Shown in pieces: positions 52,242 through 62,821 of a stretch of 64,000 nucleotides of DNA; the stretch's first letter is position 1; every line of letters begins with the position of its first letter. The notes beneath the pieces were generated by a model. That model was not told the origin of the DNA. It worked only from the letters and a program-made list of their open reading frames with translations, and did not search any database. Origin of the DNA: Enterobacter oligotrophicus (lineage in GTDB: Bacteria; Pseudomonadota; Gammaproteobacteria; Enterobacterales; Enterobacteriaceae); NCBI RefSeq assembly GCF_009176645.1, contig NZ_AP019007.1:2356001-2420000 (forward strand). The letters run 5' to 3'. The position numbers and the translations under genes were made by a program.

Positions 52242-52251
52242 ACTTCCTCCT

Positions 52252-52271
52252 GTACAAGTTACGGTACAAGT
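52252..52271 (-). promoter_or_regulatory. YefM operator repeats
   Basis: GTACAAGT occurs twice, at 52252-52259 and 52264-52271 (plus-strand reading), 11 bases upstream of the antitoxin ATG. YefM is known to bind TTGTACA-type sites before its gene. The TGTACAAG form matches. Confidence 0.7.
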
Positions 52272-52297
52272 ATATCGATGAAGTGACTATTTATCAA

Positions 52298-53488
52298 TCA
52301 ACGTGCCTTAACCTCCCCCGCCACCAGCAGCGCCGTCAGCAGCATCAGCGTGCCGGAAATCACCAGCGGTGACGTCAGCCCCAGATGGTCGAGCGCCACG
52401 CCGCCCACCGCCGCGCCGCAGGTGTTTGCCAGCTGGATCACCGCCACCTGAATCGACCCGGCTTTTTCCGCCTGATCGGCAAGCGAGCGGGTGATCCAGG
52501 TCGACCAGCCCACCGGTACCAGCGCAAAGGCAAAGCCCCAGATAATCGCAATCGCCGACGCAACCCATTTGTCGCTGCCCCACAGCATCAGCACCGCGGC
52601 GCTGATCGCCAGTATCAGCGGTGCCCCCGCCAGCGCCACCTTCAGGGAGCGTTTCAGGAACTGGGACGACAGCGAGGTGCCGACAAAGCTGGCAATACCA
52701 AAGCTCAGCAGCACCAGCGTCAGGCCATCCACGTCAAACCCCGCCATGGTCATAAACACCGGGCGGATGTAAGTGAAAAAGGCAAACTGCCCGGCGAAGG
52801 CCATAAAAATGGCGGTCATCCCCGCCAGCACACCGGGGCGCTTCAACAGCGCAAACATGTTCTGTTTATGGTGCGCCGCCTCACCCGGCAGGGACGGCAG
52901 CGCTTTCCACACCCACACAATGCAAAGTAACCCCATCACCGCCGCCGCGTTGAAAACGTTACGCCAGCCAATGATCCCGCCGAGGAAGCTGCCCAGCGGC
53001 GCGGCAATCACCAGCGCGATAGAGACCGCACCGAAGATAACGGACAACGCTTTTGGCACCGTGCGTGCTGGCACCAGGCGCATAGTGAGTGAGGCGGACA
53101 TCGCCCAGAAGCCGCCTAGTCCCAGCCCCAGGCAGGCCCGTCCGAGCAACAGCAGCAAGAAATTATTGGCGAAGGAGACCAGCAGACAAGAGAGTGTCAG
53201 CAGGACGCTGAAAAGAATGACCACTTTACGACGGTCGATGGTGCCGATTACCTGAGTGATAAACAGGCTGGCGAACATCGCCACAAACGCGGTCACGGTG
53301 ACGGACTGCCCCGCCACGCCTTCAGAAATACCCAGATCCTGCGCCATCGGCGTCAGCAGGCTGACCGGCAAAAACTCAACGGTAATCAGGCAGGCAACGC
53401 AGAATGCCACGGAGAAAACCGCCGACCAGTTGGGGCGTGAAACCTCGGTGGTCTGCGGTCTGGTCGTGGGCTGGATATGTTCTGTCAT
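52298..53488 (-). CDS. nepI: NepI purine ribonucleoside exporter (MFS)
   Basis: 396 residues, the length of E. coli NepI, and almost the same sequence: [96 protein letters not shown]. Twelve membrane segments. Exports inosine and related purine nucleosides by proton antiport. In E. coli it also follows this region. Confidence 0.95.
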   Translation of the reverse strand: MTEHIQPTTRPQTTEVSRPNWSAVFSVAFCVACLITVEFLPVSLLTPMAQDLGISEGVAGQSVTVTAFVAMFASLFITQVIGTIDRRKVVILFSVLLTLSCLLVSFANNFLLLLLGRACLGLGLGGFWAMSASLTMRLVPARTVPKALSVIFGAVSIALVIAAPLGSFLGGIIGWRNVFNAAAVMGLLCIVWVWKALPSLPGEAAHHKQNMFALLKRPGVLAGMTAIFMAFAGQFAFFTYIRPVFMTMAGFDVDGLTLVLLSFGIASFVGTSLSSQFLKRSLKVALAGAPLILAISAAVLMLWGSDKWVASAIAIIWGFAFALVPVGWSTWITRSLADQAEKAGSIQVAVIQLANTCGAAVGGVALDHLGLTSPLVISGTLMLLTALLVAGEVKAR

Positions 53489-53583
53489 GGCATCACCTGA
53501 AGATAAAAACGTGCGGAAAAGTCGCGCAGTTTATCATCAAAAGTGTGACGGATTTAACGATTTGACAACTTTTGCTGCTTTTC

Positions 53584-53654
53584 TTGCCGGGCGGCGCTGC
53601 GCTTGCACCGGCCTACGGGGCTTGTAGGCCCGGTAAGCGAAGCGCCACCGGGCA
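53584..53654. repeat. paired REP units (BIME-like)
   Basis: Two inverted REP units (TGCCGGGCGGCGCTGCGCTT and TAGGCCCGGTAAGCGAAGCG) around CCTACGGGGCTTG, between nepI and the SRPBCC gene. Confidence 0.82.
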
Positions 53655-53657
53655 AAA

Positions 53658-54176
53658 TTACCCGCGAGCCTTAGCGGCAGCATTTGCTAATCCCACGATC
53701 CACTCCTGATGCCCGTTAATCATCGGGTTCGGCACGGTGCGCGCTAATTCCTGCGCCGGCACGCCTTTCTGCGACTCCTGGGTCAGAATGCGCACGCGGT
53801 TGCCCGGTAAGTCTTCAAACAGCCAGGCGTGGATCACATCCAGACGCGAATTCGCATCGCCTTCGACCCAGCCGTGCCAGGCAATGCGTGCGGCTTCACC
53901 GCCCACGGGAGGAACATACTCCGTCACCTGCGCCTCAACCGGAAAACCAAAGGTGATGAAGCGAAAGCGCGCGTTCGCACTCAGTTCCGGGCCGCTGCCG
54001 TCGTGGAAACGAATATCGTCGGCGTTGCTGTAGTAGCTGGGCCACAGAGTGGCGTCGTTAAGCTGCGCCCAGATCTCTTTTGCCGTCAGACCGGCGACAA
54101 TGATTTCGTTAGACGCAAAGTTATCGGTGGTGCCTGGCAGGTAATCGTTCGGCCAGATAATGGCGGATTGTTTCAT
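53658..54176 (-). CDS. SRPBCC-superfamily protein (polyketide cyclase / START-like)
   Basis: 172 residues. A helix-grip pattern is visible: the start IIVAGLTAKEIWAQLNDATLWPSYYSN, a beta sheet with ARFRFITFGFPVEAQVTEYVP, and the C-terminal helix MINGHQEWIVGLANAAAKA. SRPBCC proteins bind hydrophobic ligands, and their roles vary. No signal peptide. It is not part of the E. coli backbone between nepI and yicN, so it is an extra gene. The ligand is unknown. Confidence 0.78.
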   Translation of the reverse strand: MKQSAIIWPNDYLPGTTDNFASNEIIVAGLTAKEIWAQLNDATLWPSYYSNADDIRFHDGSGPELSANARFRFITFGFPVEAQVTEYVPPVGGEAARIAWHGWVEGDANSRLDVIHAWLFEDLPGNRVRILTQESQKGVPAQELARTVPNPMINGHQEWIVGLANAAAKARG

Positions 54177-54274
54177 GGTTCACCTCATCGTATTGGTTGA
54201 TGAGGTGAGGATGCGCGCCAGAGTGATATAAATCTAATGACGATGCTTTATACTCTTCATCACGTCTGGTGATA

Positions 54275-54727
54275 TCAGTGCAGATAGAATACGCCCTCTT
54301 CCGGCAGGAAGAGCTTGTTATAGCGTAGCTGGAAGGCGTTAAGCTCTTGCGGGTCTGGCTCCATTTCGCGCATAAAACCAAGCGCGAGGCGGATTTGCGC
54401 ATCGGTGATCGGCGCGGCCAGGCGAGCTTTACGCAGCAGGCGGTGCCAGGTATGCAGGTTCTCTTCACTGCCATCTACGATGCAGACCTGCCAGATCAGC
54501 AATACCTGAGCGGCGTTTTGCAGGTGAGCCTCATCGGGGCGCTCAAGGTAGCGGATAAACTCATTGCCGGACGATTTACCGAACTGGTCGATCATCGATT
54601 CTATCGGCACCGGGGTGATCCCCAGACGCTCGCTTAAACGTTTGATGGCGCGGCGGGAATCCGAGGTCAGGACCCGAAATCCGACCACAAATACCACGGC
54701 AAGCGTTGCCAGCATTATCCAGACCAT
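54275..54727 (-). CDS. yicN: YicN, DUF1198 membrane-anchored protein
   Basis: 150 residues, as in E. coli. An N-terminal membrane helix (WIMLATLAVVFVVGFRVLT) is followed by SDSRRAIKRLSERLGITPVPIESMIDQFG, SGNEFIRYLERPDEAHLQNAAQVLLIWQ and the end LPEEGVFYLH. Function unknown. Order nepI-yicN is as in E. coli. Confidence 0.92.
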   Translation of the reverse strand: MVWIMLATLAVVFVVGFRVLTSDSRRAIKRLSERLGITPVPIESMIDQFGKSSGNEFIRYLERPDEAHLQNAAQVLLIWQVCIVDGSEENLHTWHRLLRKARLAAPITDAQIRLALGFMREMEPDPQELNAFQLRYNKLFLPEEGVFYLH

Positions 54728-54826
54728 GCGTTCTCCTTAAATCAGCCGCTCATCATAGCGGGAAACGCATGTCGTCAACAGCGGGCAAGGCCATAATAGT
54801 GATCTGAAAAAAGGTGGAAAAACGCC

Positions 54827-55732
54827 ATGAAAGTGGATTTGCGCACGCTGGATCTTAACCTGCTGAAAGCGCTGGACGCCCTGCTGGACGAGCGCAGCGT
54901 GACCCGCGCGGCGGCGCGTCTCGCACTGACCCAGCCCGCGGTGAGCGGCATGCTCAACCGCCTGCGGGACGCCTTCGACGACCCGCTGTTTATCCGCGCC
55001 CCGCACGGCATCGTGCCAACCCTGCGCGCGGAAGCGCTGGCTGCACCGGTGAAGCGCATCCTGGCGGATATCGACGTGCTGTTGCAGCCCGTCACTTTTG
55101 AGCCGGGCACCGCAAACCTGACGTTTACCCTTGCCGCCACCGATTACGCCCTGCGCGCGGTGATTGTGCCGTTTATCGCCGCGCTGAAGGTACAGGCTCC
55201 CGCTATTCGTGTGCGAGTCGTGCCGGTTGAACCCGATCGTCTCGTCGCCCAACTCGAACAGGGGAAAATCGACCTCGCCCTGCTGACCCCCCACACGACG
55301 CCGGACGAACTCCACAGCCGCGCACTTTATGATGAACGGTACGTGTGCATGATGCGTGTCGATCACCCTGATGCGGGAAAGCCGCTGACGTTAGACCGAT
55401 TCTGCGCGCTGGAGCACGTGCTGGTCTCTTATGAGGGTGAAAGTTTTCACGGTGTCACTGATGACGCGCTGGCGAGTGTGGGCCGCGAGCGGCACGTGGG
55501 ATTATCGGTGAGTAGCTTTCTGGTACTGCCGGAAGTGCTGGCGGTCAGCGATATGATTGCCGTGGTGCCAGGGCGGATGGCGGAAAACCGGGTGGGAATA
55601 TATGTGTGTGATACGCCGGTTTCGGTGCAGGGATTCACCAAAAGCATGGCCTGGCACGGTAGAGCCCATCGAAACCCCGCGCAGGTATGGCTGCGCGGGT
55701 TGCTGCTGGAGACCAGTCAGCGGCAGGCATAA
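54827..55732 (+). CDS. LysR-family transcriptional regulator
   Basis: 301 residues. N-terminal winged helix of the NodD/LeuO-like group: LRTLDLNLLKALDALLDERSVTRAAARLALTQPAVSGMLNRLRDAF. The effector domain resembles type 2 periplasmic-binding folds (ATDYALRAVIVPFIAALKVQAP, GKIDLALLTP, VCMMRVDHP). Divergent from yicN and convergent with uhpT. It takes the place of adeQ-ade in E. coli. The target is not evident. The SRPBCC gene or an unlinked gene is possible. Confidence 0.87.
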   Translation: MKVDLRTLDLNLLKALDALLDERSVTRAAARLALTQPAVSGMLNRLRDAFDDPLFIRAPHGIVPTLRAEALAAPVKRILADIDVLLQPVTFEPGTANLTFTLAATDYALRAVIVPFIAALKVQAPAIRVRVVPVEPDRLVAQLEQGKIDLALLTPHTTPDELHSRALYDERYVCMMRVDHPDAGKPLTLDRFCALEHVLVSYEGESFHGVTDDALASVGRERHVGLSVSSFLVLPEVLAVSDMIAVVPGRMAENRVGIYVCDTPVSVQGFTKSMAWHGRAHRNPAQVWLRGLLLETSQRQA

Positions 55733-55755
55733 AAAAGCCCGGCATCACACCGGGC
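55731..55755 (-). terminator. uhpT terminator (works on both strands in part)
   Basis: GCCCGG and CCGGGC pair around a 7-base loop, and on the minus strand the stem is followed by six T. It lies 20 bases after the uhpT stop, and its A-run overlaps the LysR stop codon. Confidence 0.8.
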
Positions 55756-55774
55756 AAAGAAGTCACCTGCACAC

Positions 55775-57166
55775 TCAGGCTGCTTTCAATTTCTGCACGC
55801 GATTTTCACGGCGGATCTTACGTTCTTCCAGCACCGCAACCATCGCCATCAGCACGATACAGCCAATCGCTGCTGCATCCAGCGCGGCGAAGGTGCCCGC
55901 CCAGCCGGTGAGGCCGAAAACTGGCGTGCCGTCGGCGATCATACCCAGACCGAGCTTGGCGAAGCTGTCGCCGATCAGGTAAGCAAAGGTGCCTTTAATC
56001 CCATCGGCCGCGCCGATCGCTTTTTTCGGGACAAAGCCCACTGCCGCCACGCCGATTAAAAGCTGCGGACCAAACACCAGGAAACCGAGCGCGAACAGTG
56101 AAGCCAGGTAAACGTACTGGTTGCTGGCGTGCTGATAAACGCCGAGCGTGGCGATGATCAGCGCCAGCGCGACGCAGGCTACCAGCGCGCGACGACCGTT
56201 TGCGAGGTCGGAGAGCCAGCCCCATAGCAGCGTGCCGACCAGCGCCCCCACTTCAAACAGGGTAAAGCCCTGAATCGCGACCTCTTTAGAGAGTTTCAGC
56301 TCCTGGAAGGCATACACGGTAGACCATTGGTCAATGCCGATGCGCACCACGTAGAGGAAGATGTTCGAGAAGCAGAGCAGCCAGATCACTTTGTTTTTCA
56401 GCACGTACTCAACAAAGATCTGCCATTTGGACATCTCGTTTTCTTCGGTCTCTTTGTCCTCTTCGCTGATCTCCTCGCCAAATAGCTCTTCGGCTTTGCC
56501 GAGGCCGTAAGATTCCGGGGAGTCGCTGCCGTAGCGCAGGCCGATAAAGCCGACAATCAGGGCGATAATCGACGGGAAGATAAACATGCCGATCACGTGG
56601 CCGTCGAACAGGTAGTTAGCACCAAACAGCGCCACGCCAGCCGCCCCCGCACCGCCGAGGTTGTGGGAGATGTTCCACATGCCGAGGTAGGAACCACGCT
56701 TGCGGCGCGGCGTCCATTTGGTGATGGTGGAGTAGCTGCACGACCCGCCGGTGCTCTGGAAGAAACCGCTCAGGGCGTAGAAGGCGATCATCAGGAACAG
56801 GCTGACGGAGCCTGCACCCATGCTGGCGCTGAAGCCGAGCATACAGATGGCAGAGAGGATCAGCATAAACGGCAGGAACTGCTTGGTGTTTTTACCGTCC
56901 GCGTAGTAGGACACAACGGTTTTCCCCACCCCGTAGGTGATGGAGAAGCCCAGGCCGATCATCCCCAGTTGCGTCATGCTCAGCCCATAGGTGGAGATCA
57001 TGTCGTTCTGCGCGATGTTAAAGTTTTTGCGGATCAGGTACATGGTCAGGTAGCCGATAAAGACCACCAGATAGGACTGCATGAACGGTTTGAACCACAT
57101 TTTGCGCCGCACATCGAGCGGCAGATCCAGGGTCGGTTTGCGCACCTGATTTAAGAAGGCCAGCAT
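55775..57166 (-). CDS. uhpT: hexose-6-phosphate:phosphate antiporter UhpT
   Basis: 463 residues, equal to E. coli UhpT and nearly identical over most of its length ([60 protein letters not shown]). The conserved arginines of the OPA family (in YLIRKNF and VVRIGIDQW) are present. Twelve membrane helices. Takes up glucose 6-phosphate in exchange for phosphate, and also lets fosfomycin in. Expressed under UhpA control. CAGGAG ribosome site directly follows a long hairpin. Confidence 0.96.
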   Translation of the reverse strand: MLAFLNQVRKPTLDLPLDVRRKMWFKPFMQSYLVVFIGYLTMYLIRKNFNIAQNDMISTYGLSMTQLGMIGLGFSITYGVGKTVVSYYADGKNTKQFLPFMLILSAICMLGFSASMGAGSVSLFLMIAFYALSGFFQSTGGSCSYSTITKWTPRRKRGSYLGMWNISHNLGGAGAAGVALFGANYLFDGHVIGMFIFPSIIALIVGFIGLRYGSDSPESYGLGKAEELFGEEISEEDKETEENEMSKWQIFVEYVLKNKVIWLLCFSNIFLYVVRIGIDQWSTVYAFQELKLSKEVAIQGFTLFEVGALVGTLLWGWLSDLANGRRALVACVALALIIATLGVYQHASNQYVYLASLFALGFLVFGPQLLIGVAAVGFVPKKAIGAADGIKGTFAYLIGDSFAKLGLGMIADGTPVFGLTGWAGTFAALDAAAIGCIVLMAMVAVLEERKIRRENRVQKLKAA

Positions 57167-57180
57167 GGTTTGCTCCTGAG

Positions 57181-57220
57181 CTGATTTTTACCTGCGAATG
57201 GCAGGCATTGTAAAAATCAG
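57181..57220 (-). other. long hairpin in the uhpT leader
   Basis: CTGATTTTTAC and GTAAAAATCAG pair perfectly over 11 bases, and inside them CCTGC and GCAGG form a second stem. On the minus strand the structure ends one base before the CTCAGGAG ribosome site of uhpT. It could protect the mRNA 5' end, alter ribosome access, or terminate readthrough from uhpC. The choice is not settled by sequence. Confidence 0.6.
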
Positions 57221-57306
57221 CCAGGAGAGATGCCTGAGACAGCGTCCAGGTAAAACCGGGAAAATTTCTTAGTTTTGCGCCATTCGGGGCGAAAAGGTGA
57301 GGCGCA
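57221..57306 (-). promoter_or_regulatory. uhpT: uhpT promoter region
   Basis: The 86 bases between the uhpC stop and the leader hairpin must hold the UhpA-dependent uhpT promoter. Two related blocks, CCTGAGACAG and CCAGGTAAAACCGGG, occur, but I could not define the -10 box or the UhpA half-sites with certainty. Assigned by context only. Confidence 0.4.
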
Positions 57307-58626
57307 TCACATCACACTGGCTTCGCGTGGGGCCTGGGCATGTAAAAACGGCAACAGCAGCAGCGCGGAAATTCCCGCTGCAATGGCGATCACCGCGAAG
57401 AACCCGCTCCAGTGCCAGATGTCGATCACCCGCGCCAGCGGCCAGCCGGAGAGCGATGCGCCGAGATAGGCAAACAGCCCGACAAAACCCGTCGCCGCGC
57501 CTGCCGCCTCTTTGTGCGAACATTCCGCCGCCGCCATGCCGATCAGCATCTGCGGGCCAAACACGAAGAAGCCGATGGTGAAGAAGCACGCCGCCTGCAT
57601 CACATAGCTGGCAAACGGCATCAGCCACAGCGAGCCGACGGAGAGCAAAATCCCGGCGGCGAAGATCAGGTTCATCGGCCCACGGTTGCCATTGAACAGC
57701 TTATCCGAGCCCCAGCCCGCCACCAGCGCGCCGATAAATCCGCCCAGCTCAAACATCGTGACCGCCGAGTTGGCTGTCACCAGGTCCACGCCGAGCGTCT
57801 CGGACATGTACAGATTGCCCCAGTCGTTGATCGCCGCGCGCACCACGTAGACCAGCACGTAGCAGAGCGAGAGAAGCCAGATATACGGGTTCAGCAGCAC
57901 GTATCTGGTGAGGATCTCTTTGCGAGTCAGCCCAGCGCCCTCCTGCTGTTGCGCCACTTCCAGCTCGTCGTGCCGCCAGTCGCCCACCGCAGGCAGGCCA
58001 ACGGTTTGCGGGCGATCGCGCAAACGCCAGCAGAGGAACAGCCCGGCGATAATCGCCAGGCCGCCCGCGATCATCATCCCCGCACGCCAGCCGTAGTGCA
58101 GTGCCGCCGCGCCTACCACGATCGGGATCAGCGCCCCGCCGACGTTATGCGCTGTGTTCCATATCGCCCACCAGCCGCCGCGCTCGTTGCGCGAATACCA
58201 TGCGGTAAGCAGGCGGGCGCACACCGGCGCGCCCCAGCCCTGGAAAAAGGCATTCAGCGCCCACAGCAGCGCAAAGGCCCACAGCGAAGTGGAGAAGCCA
58301 AACAGGATGTTCACCACGCCGGTGGCAATCAGCCCGACGCCCATGAAATAGCGGGCGTTAGAATGGTCGCTGACAATGCCAGAGAAGAACTTCGACAGAC
58401 CATAGGTGATGTAAAACAGCGTCGCCAGCAGGCCGATATCGGTGCGGGTCATCACGCCGCTGGCGAGGATTTCCGGCGCGGCGGCGTTGAAACTTTTGCG
58501 CGTGAAGTAAAACAGCGCGTAGCCGAGCCAGAGAGTGAAAAGGATATGGCGACGCCAGTAGCGGTAGCGGGCGTCGATTTCCGCTTTATCGCTTACAGGC
58601 GCGGCACTGACAGGCGTTTTAAACAT
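57307..58626 (-). CDS. uhpC: UhpC, glucose-6-phosphate sensor (OPA/MFS fold)
   Basis: 439 residues. Twelve membrane helices with the OPA family motifs ([62 protein letters not shown]). It senses external glucose 6-phosphate and activates UhpB rather than acting mainly as transporter. Overlaps the uhpB end by 8 bases, and the order uhpA-B-C-T is as in E. coli. Confidence 0.95.
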   Translation of the reverse strand: MFKTPVSAAPVSDKAEIDARYRYWRRHILFTLWLGYALFYFTRKSFNAAAPEILASGVMTRTDIGLLATLFYITYGLSKFFSGIVSDHSNARYFMGVGLIATGVVNILFGFSTSLWAFALLWALNAFFQGWGAPVCARLLTAWYSRNERGGWWAIWNTAHNVGGALIPIVVGAAALHYGWRAGMMIAGGLAIIAGLFLCWRLRDRPQTVGLPAVGDWRHDELEVAQQQEGAGLTRKEILTRYVLLNPYIWLLSLCYVLVYVVRAAINDWGNLYMSETLGVDLVTANSAVTMFELGGFIGALVAGWGSDKLFNGNRGPMNLIFAAGILLSVGSLWLMPFASYVMQAACFFTIGFFVFGPQMLIGMAAAECSHKEAAGAATGFVGLFAYLGASLSGWPLARVIDIWHWSGFFAVIAIAAGISALLLLPFLHAQAPREASVM

Positions 58627-60124
58627 GGTGACTCCTCAGCGGTAAACTCACGCTAACGCGCGTGCCGTGGGTGCAGGAGATCGTCAGCGTGCCGCCCAGC
58701 GCCTTCACGCGCTCGCGCATGCCCGCCAGGCCAAAGCCCTGCTGGCCGGAACCCGGCGGCAGGCCACAGCCGTCGTCTTCAATCACCAGCTTGAGGCTCT
58801 CCTCCTGCTGCCAGCCCTGCAGCGTGACCGCGCTGGCGCTGGCGTGCTTCACAATGTTGTTCAGCCCTTCCTGGCAGACGCGGAACAGCGTGACGCGCTG
58901 GCCTTCACTCAGCGGACGTTCATCAATGCGCCAGTCGAGATGGCTGACAATCCCGCGGCTCTCCAGCTCCATCTCGCGCATCAGGGAACGGACCGCCTGT
59001 TCAAGTGACAGGTCATCAAGCTGGCGCGGACGCAACCGCCCTAACAGACGGCGAACGGAGTCATACACGCCCAGCGAGAGTTGTTCGATATGCGCCCCGC
59101 CCTGCTTCACGCCCGCGTTTTCCGCCGCCAGACGTTGAACAATGCCCGCCTGGGTGCGGATGGCGGTGATGGTCTGGCCGATGTCGTCATGCAGCTCGCG
59201 GGCAACCTCCTGCCGCACGCTCTCTTCCGTCTCCAGCAGGCGTTCCGCCAGACGACGATTGCGCGCCAGCTCGGTTTGCAGAGACTGATTCAGTTCACGC
59301 AGACGCTGGATACCCGCCCCCAGCAGCAGCCCGGTCAGGCTCTGGGCCAGCAGGGAAAGCAGCAGATCGACCGGGTGGTCGTGCCAGGTCTGGCTGGCAA
59401 TCAGCGCGATGGCGTTCATCAGCGTGGCGATCAGCGCGCCCTGCCAGCCGTAATGCCAGGCGAGAGCAATGATCGGCAACGCCAGGCAAAACGGCGTGAA
59501 GCGCGAGAGTTCAGCAGGCAGGCCAAGCTGCAGCCACAGACTGACCACAAACAGCAGCAGATACCAGATAAGATGCCGGGCGCGCCAGTTCACCGGCTGA
59601 GAAACCAGCGCAGGGCCGAGCGGCTGCCAGACGGTGCTGGTGAGGTAGTGCCAGATAACGAGACAGGTCGGCGCGAGGGTCAGGCCACCGGTGAGCGTCA
59701 GCAGCAGGGCGTTGAGCATCTCCTTTTCGCCTGTCCACGGCAGGGACTGCAGCAGCGCGGCGGCAATCAATACCGCCCCCTGACGCAGCAGCGTGCGCCA
59801 GTCTCGCTGGTGGCGGTAGCGTGAGATAAGGGCAACCGGAAGAAGCGTGAGTACGCTTCCGGTCATCAATAATGGCAAATGCGCCAGTGCCACCTCCTGC
59901 GCAAGCCAGGCCAGCATCAACCACTCCGCCCCCAGCAGCACAGGCCAGTACGCACGCGGGCATTGCAGCATCAGCCCCAGACGCAAACCAAAGGGGAACA
60001 ACAGCACTGCCAGCTCCGGGCGATCCACCAGATGCAGGCTGATACTCCACAGGCAGAACCAGGCGGCGGAAAAGATAAAAAAGCTGGCAACAACGGCGAT
60101 CAGCCGTGAAAAGACGGCGTTCAT
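58619..60124 (-). CDS. uhpB: UhpB, membrane sensor histidine kinase
   Basis: 501 residues. The N-terminal about 280 residues hold eight hydrophobic segments (MASE1-like). The kinase core belongs to the HisKA_3 group, with the phospho-His in [22 protein letters not shown] and the ATP-binding boxes [11 protein letters not shown] (N box), [11 protein letters not shown] (G1) and [16 protein letters not shown] (G2). Phosphorylates UhpA when UhpC is bound to sugar phosphate. Overlaps uhpA by 4 bases and uhpC by 8 bases. Confidence 0.95.
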   Translation of the reverse strand: MNAVFSRLIAVVASFFIFSAAWFCLWSISLHLVDRPELAVLLFPFGLRLGLMLQCPRAYWPVLLGAEWLMLAWLAQEVALAHLPLLMTGSVLTLLPVALISRYRHQRDWRTLLRQGAVLIAAALLQSLPWTGEKEMLNALLLTLTGGLTLAPTCLVIWHYLTSTVWQPLGPALVSQPVNWRARHLIWYLLLFVVSLWLQLGLPAELSRFTPFCLALPIIALAWHYGWQGALIATLMNAIALIASQTWHDHPVDLLLSLLAQSLTGLLLGAGIQRLRELNQSLQTELARNRRLAERLLETEESVRQEVARELHDDIGQTITAIRTQAGIVQRLAAENAGVKQGGAHIEQLSLGVYDSVRRLLGRLRPRQLDDLSLEQAVRSLMREMELESRGIVSHLDWRIDERPLSEGQRVTLFRVCQEGLNNIVKHASASAVTLQGWQQEESLKLVIEDDGCGLPPGSGQQGFGLAGMRERVKALGGTLTISCTHGTRVSVSLPLRSHHV

Positions 60125-60714
60125 TGCCAGCTATCGAACATACGACGCGCCAGCTCAACGTCGTTGCTGACGTTGAGTTTTTCCATCAGATTAGCGCGGT
60201 GAACGTGGACGGTTTTTGGCGACAGCGCCAGTTCAGCGGCAATCTCTTTTACCGACATCCCCTGAGCGAGTTTTTCCGCAACCTGTCGTTCGCGTCTGGT
60301 GAGCGGGTCCTGCCGCCCTGTCGCCAGCTTGATGGCGATATCCGGCGTCAGGTAGCAGCCACCGGTCGAGACGGTGCGCACGGCGGCAATCAGTTCGTCC
60401 GGGCTGCAGCGTTTTGAGAGGAACCCACGCGCGCCCGCGTTGAGCGCCTGCTCCACCAGCGCCGGGCTGTCGTGGACTGAGAGCATAATCGTCGCTAACC
60501 CTTTCGGCAGCTGGCTCAGCAGTTCCAGCCCGGAGAGATCCGGCATTGAGATGTCGCAAATGCAGACCTGCACGCCACGCCCCGGCAGGCCAGCCAGCGC
60601 CTCGCGGCCGGAGCCAAACTCTGCCACCACCTGAAAATCAGGCTCAAGGTTCAGAAGCTGGGCAAATCCGGAGCGAACGATTAGATGGTCGTCGATAAGG
60701 GCGATGGTGGTCAT
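60121..60714 (-). CDS. uhpA: UhpA, NarL-family response regulator
   Basis: 197 residues from ATG 60714, preceded by a GGAACACC stretch. The open frame to 60816 extends into the REP element and is not coding. Receiver: [19 protein letters not shown], phospho-Asp in [13 protein letters not shown], Lys in [13 protein letters not shown]. LuxR-type helix-turn-helix: [35 protein letters not shown] as parts. Activates uhpT. First gene of the uhp unit. Confidence 0.96.
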   Translation of the reverse strand: MTTIALIDDHLIVRSGFAQLLNLEPDFQVVAEFGSGREALAGLPGRGVQVCICDISMPDLSGLELLSQLPKGLATIMLSVHDSPALVEQALNAGARGFLSKRCSPDELIAAVRTVSTGGCYLTPDIAIKLATGRQDPLTRRERQVAEKLAQGMSVKEIAAELALSPKTVHVHRANLMEKLNVSNDVELARRMFDSWQ

Positions 60715-60737
60715 GGGTGTTCCTGCGGTCTGAAAAC

Positions 60738-60770
60738 GCCGGATGGCGCTGCGCTTATCCGGCCTACAAG
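60738..60770. repeat. REP element
   Basis: CGCCGGATGGCGCTGCGCTT followed by ATCCGGCCTACAAG, in the 82-base gap between ilvN and uhpA. Single unit. Confidence 0.82.
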
Positions 60771-60796
60771 AGCGAAAGACGCTTACCTTAAGCGAT

Positions 60797-61084
60797 TTAT
60801 TCGAAGAACACCGCAATTTTGTTAAACATGGTGGGATCGGACTGGTTGCGCGCCACTTTGGTGACGTCCTCCAGCTTGTCGATTTGCGCCATCATCTGCT
60901 CCAGACGCTGGTCATCGTTGACCAGCAGCCAGATGCGGCTGTGCTCGCTGCCCTGAATCGGCAGACAGAGAATGCCCTCCACGTTAAACGCGCGGCGGGC
61001 AAACAGCCCGCAGACGTGGGTCATGACGCCTGGGTGGTTGCGGACGGTGAGTTCCAGAATGACGTTATCATGTTGTTTTTGCAT
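60797..61084 (-). CDS. ilvN: IlvN, regulatory subunit of acetolactate synthase I
   Basis: 95 residues (96 in E. coli). ACT domain: [58 protein letters not shown]. Binds valine and gives feedback control to IlvB. Three bases after ilvB. Confidence 0.96.
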   Translation of the reverse strand: MQKQHDNVILELTVRNHPGVMTHVCGLFARRAFNVEGILCLPIQGSEHSRIWLLVNDDQRLEQMMAQIDKLEDVTKVARNQSDPTMFNKIAVFFE

Positions 61085-61087
61085 GGC

Positions 61088-62776
61088 TTATTCTCCCACC
61101 ATCTCAGTATTGGCCGCGCCCGGCGGGACCATCGGATACACTTTTTGTTCAGGGTCGATACGCACGTGGATCAGCGCCGGACCAGGACGATCGATCGCCG
61201 CCTGCAGCGCTGCGTGGGCATCTTCTTCGGCATTCAGATCGCAGGTGTGCAGGCCAAATCCGGCGGCAATCTGCATAAAGTTGATCATCCCCGGATAGGT
61301 CGCCGCAAACACGCCCTGCTTGTAGAACAGGCTCTGCTGCTGGTGAACCAGCCCCAGCGCTTCGTTATTCATCAGAATGATTTTGACGTCTAACTGATTT
61401 TCGGCCGCCGTCGCCATTTCCTGAATGTTCATCATCAGGCTGCCGTCGCCGGAGAAACAGATAACCTTGCGATCGGGATTGGCCAGTGCAGCGCCGACTG
61501 CGGCGGGCAGGCCAAAACCCATGGTGCCCAGGCCGCCGGAGGTCAGCCACTGGCGCGGGCGGTTCAATGGATAAGCCTGCGCGGTCCACATCTGATGCTG
61601 ACCAACGTCGGTAGTGATGATGGCGCTGTCGTCGACGCAGGCGGCCACGGCGTTAATCAGTCCGTAGTGGCTCAGCGGGTCTCCCTCGGTTGGGATCGCG
61701 CCCGGAAATTCATTTTGCAGATCGGCCACCAGTTGACGCCACTCTTCGCGACCGGTCACGTCCGTTTGCGGGATCAGCTGCGCCAGTACCTCAGCCACAT
61801 CGCCCTGAATCGCCACGTGCGGCTGCTTGATTTTACCCAGCTCGGCACGGTCGATATCCACATGAATGATTTTGGCGTTCGGACAGAACTGCTCGGTTTT
61901 ACCAATCGCCCGGTCATCAAAACGTGCGCCCATGACAATCAGCAAATCAGCCTCTTGCAGGATGTAGTTGGTGCTGCGCGCGCCGTGCATGCCCAGCATG
62001 CCGAGAGAGAGCGGGTGCGCTTTAGGCAGCATGCCGAGCGCCATCAGTGTCATGGTGGTGGGCAGGTTAGCTTTTTCAGCGAACTGGCGGATTTCATCCG
62101 CGGCGTTAATCGCCCCGCCGCCCAGATAGAGCACCGGACGTTTGGCGGCGTTAATCATCGCCGCCGCATCGCGCACGCTCTCAGCGCTGAATGCCGGCGC
62201 GGGGGCACGCTCGCCCGGCTCCGGCAGCACGTCGATCTCAATTTCTGCGGTCTGGACATCCTTAGGAATGTCTATCCACACCGGGCCTGGGCGGCCAGAC
62301 TGCGCAATGCGAAATGCATCGCTGATAACCTGTGGAAGCTCGGCGATATTGCGAACTAAATAGTTATGTTTGGTGATGGGGATAGAGATGCCGTAGGTGT
62401 CCACTTCCTGAAACGCATCAGTACCTATCATTGAGGACGGCACCTGGCCGGTGATGCAGATCAGCGGAATGGAGTCGAGCCGTGCGTCGGCGATGGCGGT
62501 CACCAGGTTGGTTGCGCCAGGGCCGCTACAGGCCATGCAGACCGCCGGTTTGCCCTGAGTACGCGCCATGCCCTGAGCGATAAAACCTGCGCCCTGCTCA
62601 TGGCGCGCCAGTACGTGGCGGATCTGCGTGCTTTGGCTTAACGCATCATACAGCGGCAGCACTGTCCCGCCAGGGATGCCCGCAACCGTGGTAATACCCT
62701 GTCGTTCCAGTAAGTGAACGATTAACTGCGCGCCCGTAAAACGCGTCTTCGTGGATGTTGTGCCCGAAATTGCCAT
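61088..62776 (-). CDS. ilvB: IlvB, catalytic subunit of acetolactate synthase I
   Basis: 562 residues. Thiamine-diphosphate enzyme: the catalytic Glu region (LARHEQGAGFIAQGMART), the FAD-binding middle domain, and the ThDP motif from GDGSLMMNIQEMATAAENQLDVKIILMNN in parts. Makes acetolactate or acetohydroxybutyrate for valine, leucine and isoleucine. Controlled by attenuation through ivbL, 102 bases upstream. Confidence 0.96.
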   Translation of the reverse strand: MAISGTTSTKTRFTGAQLIVHLLERQGITTVAGIPGGTVLPLYDALSQSTQIRHVLARHEQGAGFIAQGMARTQGKPAVCMACSGPGATNLVTAIADARLDSIPLICITGQVPSSMIGTDAFQEVDTYGISIPITKHNYLVRNIAELPQVISDAFRIAQSGRPGPVWIDIPKDVQTAEIEIDVLPEPGERAPAPAFSAESVRDAAAMINAAKRPVLYLGGGAINAADEIRQFAEKANLPTTMTLMALGMLPKAHPLSLGMLGMHGARSTNYILQEADLLIVMGARFDDRAIGKTEQFCPNAKIIHVDIDRAELGKIKQPHVAIQGDVAEVLAQLIPQTDVTGREEWRQLVADLQNEFPGAIPTEGDPLSHYGLINAVAACVDDSAIITTDVGQHQMWTAQAYPLNRPRQWLTSGGLGTMGFGLPAAVGAALANPDRKVICFSGDGSLMMNIQEMATAAENQLDVKIILMNNEALGLVHQQQSLFYKQGVFAATYPGMINFMQIAAGFGLHTCDLNAEEDAHAALQAAIDRPGPALIHVRIDPEQKVYPMVPPGAANTEMVGE

Positions 62777-62821
62777 GCTCCAGTCCTTTTATGAGCCGAC
62801 TTTCCGGGAGGCGTTTAAACG

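Noticed and set aside
57412-58656. 414-codon plus-strand frame opposite uhpC
   Set aside because: Shadow of a GC-rich gene on the other strand; composition rich in His, Arg and Gln, no family pattern. Same judgement for the long antisense frames at 47671-48648, 7759-8562 and 42783-43577.
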